Shown: positions 63,301 through 64,000 of the stretch, piece by piece
How the letters are laid out: the number at the start of each line of letters is the position of its first letter
Position numbering within the stretch: position 1 is the first letter of the stretch
IMG/VR virus record: IMGVR_UViG_3300013114_000208
Coordinates: 1 to 64,000 of that record
Strand: one strand, 5' to 3'
DNA from: a virus
Length of the DNA stretch: 64,000 nt
Program-made: the position numbers and the translations under genes
Notes under the pieces: model-generated
Told to the model about the DNA's origin: nothing
Database searches by the model: none
What the model saw: only the letters and a program-made list of their open reading frames with translations

Positions 63301-64000
63301 AATATTTGCTTGGAACATATTTAGGATACAATCCTAATTTAGTTGGTGTTGGTGGAATAAAGTTACCACCAGTATTAGTGTATTCAACAAGTTTAATAAC
63401 ATCGTTTTCTGCCAATGTAATGTTACTTGTTAAAGTAACAAACGGTGTGGTAGTAGAAAAAGTATAGTCTTGATCTTTTAACAACATTACATCATTTTTA
63501 TAAACTAATACCGCTGTTTGTCCAGGGATTGTGTCATTATATGTTGTATTAAGTTCAAATTGTTTATTGTCAATATCAAATACTGTATATGATAATGTCG
63601 TAATGTCTGTTGAAAATGCTACCATATCACTATCAAAATATGGCATTGTGCTATTTTTTTCAGCTGCCATTGCTCGTAGTGTTTTGTCTAATCTATCTGA
63701 AGTGCTTGTAAAGTCTCCAATAGTTTTTGCTTTATTTAAAAATTGATTTTTAAATCTATTATATTCATTCGAAGCATGAGTTATTGAGTCAATTAAATTA
63801 TATGTTCCATTAGTTAACATATAACCTGCTTTGAGCAAACTGCCAGTATTTTGTATAATTTTAGTACCAAGTGTAGCAATATCGCCAATGTCTCGAATAT
63901 TATTACTACCTAACGTAGCACCGGAAAAGTCTAAACTATTTTCAATACAACTACTGATATGATCTCTAACTTGTCCTAATGTAAAATTAGTAGTAGTTGT
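51317..64000 (-). CDS. Giant virion structural protein, partial (more than 4200 residues)
   Basis: The frame is open to the window edge: 54 further codons lie upstream of the TTG at 63838, so the true start is outside. Visible parts from N to C: a long region of unknown fold, a YHYH domain (YHYH at about 59.1 kb, with GYPIYGPFG and CVTPDYPDGTYAYF), five FG-GAP-like blades (TSAPNSNSG, VGAPGE, IGQPNK, IGSPGTD, IGAPGDD between 58.5 and 57.0 kb), tail-type regions, and at 54.8-52.6 kb six GSGY-type repeats (AGSGYTSAPTVT) and several DGST/DYT repeats. It is probably a long tail fibre or baseplate protein. Two of its domain types usually bind metal or sugar. Confidence 0.85.
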   Translation of the reverse strand, partial: TTTTNFTLGQVRDHISSCIENSLDFSGATLGSNNIRDIGDIATLGTKIIQNTGSLLKAGYMLTNGTYNLIDSITHASNEYNRFKNQFLNKAKTIGDFTSTSDRLDKTLRAMAAEKNSTMPYFDSDMVAFSTDITTLSYTVFDIDNKQFELNTTYNDTIPGQTAVLVYKNDVMLLKDQDYTFSTTTPFVTLTSNITLAENDVIKLVEYTNTGGNFIPPTPTKLGLYPKYVPSKYSDDTYTTTIDVIQGHDGSITPAYSDYRDDLLLELERRIYNNIKAVYNFKLVDINSVIPSRFRKTQYSTDTVNNILAIELAQWANNNNVDYTKNSYYVSGSDWTYNYKNIKDTLSDAEFLPGYWRAIYKYFYDTDRPHTHPWEMLGFSIKPSWWETTYGPAPYTKDNLVLWTDIEAGKIVSGDRAGTYIEYARPGLVATFIPTDAAGDLKSPTSIGIVGLVTGEIQGNFSVGHQGPVETAWRRSSYYPFAIQILLALTKPAKYCEFMFDTSKITTNMLGHYVDKTTTLPIKPNVSKIHSYINTDSTVDYTLGYNNWVVDYSKYLGLNTTTFYKQLNALGINLAYKMSGFADKDKLKIILEQISPSKSTTDIFIPQEDYNFHLMESSPIQSINYSGVIITRSTGGWKIDGYNKKQPTFKILPSIITSNRRRTVSVGGYAPKCSELITGRSYSVNEYIKSGDIYYQVKTAFIAGDGDDLANLTRIAKLPTIGGVSATQYDDYSTTVATIPYGKEYTTVQEVYDFLISYGRYLESVGFVFDNVTNGFDYIEDWKNTAKEFLFWTLHNFSIGSMITCSAGANTIKLNLVSAQIDTMSNNMLPSSVIDQNRDRISVNNLFYSRIDNNFQLSVSDNTDGIYAATFNPIQTEHLLILENETVFKDVIWSLFTGSRQNRIKLVGYKTELWDGTQQLPGYVLLDDTVDDWDINKSYPIGEIVKFKDKFYASKFNHDPNDLTELGKFDFSKWKLLDRVNGGLLTNLDSKADNFRGYYEIEDDGRIIETDTLASNLIGFQNRKYLENLQIGDIAQKKFYQGFIKEKGTSSITNKLLRAKLPAIDSTLNLYEEWAFRVGEYGSVASSQVIEFKLKENEFTDNPELIEIINTAEQYKNTNITHRPSDLYQKPLEPRQFNKNVFKNLAEDISTRDYLPDAGYARLDDVQHKVLSLENWVPNNTVDITENINIDTQLIGKTSYTSTEGIITTLTNGMVVKFTGINTIPTSYKTGTWIVTGVDESIKLTEKSEYLNSLNVGDKMWVANSATYPPTYAENSNDWNVYRITSTKNNPISITGDTIANTIKVTFKNPVDSILVNEIIILRRFVDSTIPAIDWSGVYKVKTNFTSDGLNVLELYADLDLSASFETLSLNETSTRGEFLKLESARYATTSALVNRTEPTHGWEDGDYAWIDNHNSTNKWAVLEKKDPYTLGKELYPNGKATNTGFGQGVAGNKDLSTILVGSVYDTTSAGSIEQWTRDVATVFDVKSIFVSDITSKTAGTLNTSGYLLTVESDGLPHPAPFGTFPTTDGKNPNRVVTRNYKHTFKTRVGTNTTAAPQVAVPLGGIGIMANGVVIASPSATATLPNDNGPAKGVAPTGFEWNAVENATAVGMDASHGHPQEDNQYHYHSGKFLSQWDYHVYQANTYYQGTNYSGDHWRHTDGHSKILGYAYDGYPIYGPFGYQTATDSTTTPLRMTSAYQKHTDPVSGRGYTYTEYPAGTFINDYQFNSAVGTLDKHNGRYCVTPDYPDGTYAYFLTITSAGVPVYPYIIGPTFKEIPTLETDTVPVDPGGSNAQTIALTPGEFTYSNTVVDGSKLKNSGWAGWQFDMAVDDDYVVTSAPNSNSGQGYAIVLKKKTDKTYEPFDIMRSPSPTTNGYFGYDIAVSKSGTYVLVGAPGELKAYMYKLGTGVTASNEYFNGDGSTNVFTFSSTSFSNSNELTVIVDGQIKIETLDYTLSATQITFVAASIPPSGTNNIHVRKGNYYSAIKTFTGASGTDFGRSVALSDDGTIAFIGQPNKADGTALSAGATEVWSKTPTDTYFKIQDIKSNISSTNENFGKEVECGVDGHIVAIGSPGTDFLVIKEITTDAINAGQVECWIDNTKHTGTITGTVANPTVSIGDKLVINDQEVTFTGTALSNVVSDITAKAIPHITASATSDNKLKIVSTKTDANAKLTIRAGTTNGGTVFTALGLTLYTYKSALRHPDGPQNAFYGEHIKFNNTATMITIGSPSSSSEFELTLDGNLTKFDQQNTIITDVQPDSGSALIYDINTDLTYSLIQRVDWANRKKNDKFGTGLAMIGNTALIGAPGDDYFVEELKTADGVATAYAITGQFTTDNLEISMNGRTMLQAEFSSDNASPNSTVTFTTAPVATSAIVFKKYTQNTGSVLEATNTNNKVAWNSKRTQSDKIDIGAINKVITYDKSTNKFIDYIDYHDPIKGKIPGVADEEISFKTIYDPAVYNVTFNATVVNDLKNHWGPNEVGVLWWDLTNTKYIEYEQGELEYKRLNWGKLFPGTQINIYEWIESDSLPSTYVSLGGDGTPKFADDSAYVEYQKYNTSTNTLEPIYYYWVKNKTSVPEVSNAYLDANGQIKFAAHGKELELKSFIPAATRKLPAKTVATILTNPTAYGLKYIGIAAQNAFIGYNLQTGLTGENIILSIEYDTVKNDIPLHTEWQLVQKNNPLSKPNNYLITKLGDSLAGKDVSENLVPDTNVHVGSRYGIMEYPRQSMFIDRLGAIKVLVNFCNSVFTKHRMALDYSLIKISSADKAPTYGYGETVATYTELTYINTNTITDGYKVIVASDETRGNYWVTYQWSVSDNRWNLEKKQKYDTTKYWDYIDWYATGYDSNTIIDYTVATENDRAKLDTKLNDVVKVLNDGQSKWILYKNTSASTTDVYDIIGQENATIKFKTTLYTTTTPLAELRYIIDALNTQLFVSDLEVEFNKLWFELIHFILYDQNLQVDWAFKTSFVTINQTVRKLSELVNYSYDVQDSVRDFINEAKPYRTNIREYVYRYDYTELPQIGNTDFDLPGYYDTTDKLFRSPNVYEADDDARMLTAPWVDWKNHYTKKVVSVNVLTAGSGYATTATSTYDAVGYDITGYDHSATTASPPIVTISSGAQWKLGYTYDETKIPGAAGAQAVLVVPEHSPDTLWYYSGTEQGTTQWKDMGWKVTIKPKLATNESKTFAVTVVLDGTGKPDFYIDGTERPNLILYRGSTYTFTQTDVSNLGYGFFRFSAIEDGTHRDGSGATAVPVMKTPGLASVDSITVTNGGTGYVTTPIVTISGGSGSGATGYANLENYKVRDLKETIKFDRVDAPSHVKTIAVTAGGSGYTSAPTVTITNASGDTTGVGASAKAVITGGAVTAVIVEQEGTGYTAAPTISFTGGGGSSATATATVSYSSYNKLETAHEAAAKKHSDRLTLYYAGGQAGTGSTKTWDNKTADILTYDAVIADSGLQYKANKVTGATFDMEPGYDRASFSSSAFDDSEISPEGIAVISSVDTDLGGGDFSTTGGIDPADVVVDGDGFVTEYTSHAPEEQVPGRVFDTLDIKVYEMPSPRESGVTIKKHTFEGNGSTVTYDFTGKGGLPTNLEGIEVYVNNSLKKLTTDYTVSIRSNDITMVSPVPTGQLIHFVLIETGGDTVTSTKQDFYGDGSTTQYVVNVPYEYAQYLYVTVNGVENNPTWTATSYYKKTKLTFASAPPSGGRIRVHTFNKSGLTLTNAGSGYTSAPAVTFSGGGGSAAAATAVINAEGKVSGLIVTNAGTGYTSAPTVTIAGTATATATVTDGKIEAIRPFVKVESEEQTITVPGSPTWPASYTYTYGQDNFFDFGPDAAKVFVYLNNERLNPPDTEYYTGDGSTAVYACPSNPTIAYASVTDAMVQVHVDGVLKTLTTDYTFTGGTPPRDEITFAVGKVPAAGAEIAITVRNGQYWIPNDYQIILENGSGVSVTAGTIATGDKLFIQSFANQRYSKGKTIVIKGTSVATATSLEKYDAVIYDSSGYAGDVSVSISTPIYDISALENNSNYVWVWLNGVPQIANHDYYITGTKLVMTPLSGSILASDMITVSGMRQAEQRPGIAFRIWKDMFDKTSYYRIASANTTTLSTALAMTDIEINVTDATKLLTPVPTTATPGVIFINGERIEYWEIDGNKLKRIRRGTWGTGAHATHASASEVVDGSKQQLIPGSTVHTKVWYDQGTTPAAATNGLGLGMATGKEVTFLKEAPLSTPKVI

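Overview
This window is a piece of a large AT-rich tailed-phage genome, most likely a T4-superfamily myovirus of a marine bacterium. The evidence is a run of small overlapping genes that resemble conserved marine T4-like phage hypotheticals, a stand-alone homologue of the T4 PseT phosphatase domain, ThyX, large fibre/structural proteins, T4-late-type GATAAATA promoter boxes, and almost continuous ATGA/TAATG gene coupling. No tRNA, CRISPR array, insertion sequence or integrase was seen. The host cannot be named from this sequence.

Layout. (1) 0-6 kb, plus strand: short phage genes, a GIY-YIG nuclease-like protein, a HAD phosphatase, a small HTH-like protein and a secreted protein. (2) 6-10 kb: a sulfotransferase-like gene on the minus strand, then a MoxR AAA+ ATPase and a HExxH/VWA protein. 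The VWA gene and the gene before the ATPase have host-type promoters that share an upstream motif also found at 1.67 kb. (3) 10-20.3 kb, plus strand: a secreted FG-GAP protein, a DNA methyltransferase with an intrinsic terminator inside its 5' coding region, a eukaryote-type phosphomannomutase-like HAD protein, small conserved genes, ThyX, and a sugar unit (SDR epimerase, DegT aminotransferase, Gfo/Idh/MocA oxidoreductase). (4) 48-20.3 kb, minus strand: a gene train of about 27.7 kb behind one perfect sigma70 promoter at 47988-48016. It holds five glycosyltransferase-related or repeat genes and unknowns, eight radical SAM enzymes, glutamine synthetase type II, ribosomal protein bL31, PurC, PurE, YqeY, four SGNH-like proteins, a NodU-type carbamoyltransferase, an Smr-domain protein, a sulfotransferase-like protein and a 1073-residue protein of about eleven glycosyltransferase-like repeats. 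(5) 64-48 kb, minus strand: late virion genes, including one protein of more than 4200 residues that runs off the window.

How it fits together. The sugar genes, phosphomannomutase, carbamoyltransferase, sulfotransferases, SGNH proteins and glycosyltransferases point to synthesis and decoration of a glycan, on the host surface or on virions. PurE and PurC are adjacent steps of purine synthesis, glutamine synthetase supplies amide nitrogen for purines and carbamoyl phosphate, and ThyX makes dTMP. bL31 and YqeY touch translation. The least explained part, and the best candidate for an undescribed system, is the set of eight radical SAM genes (most with an N-terminal Cys-rich twitch-like region) interleaved with these metabolic genes and with the repeat protein. 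Its substrate cannot be read from the sequence.
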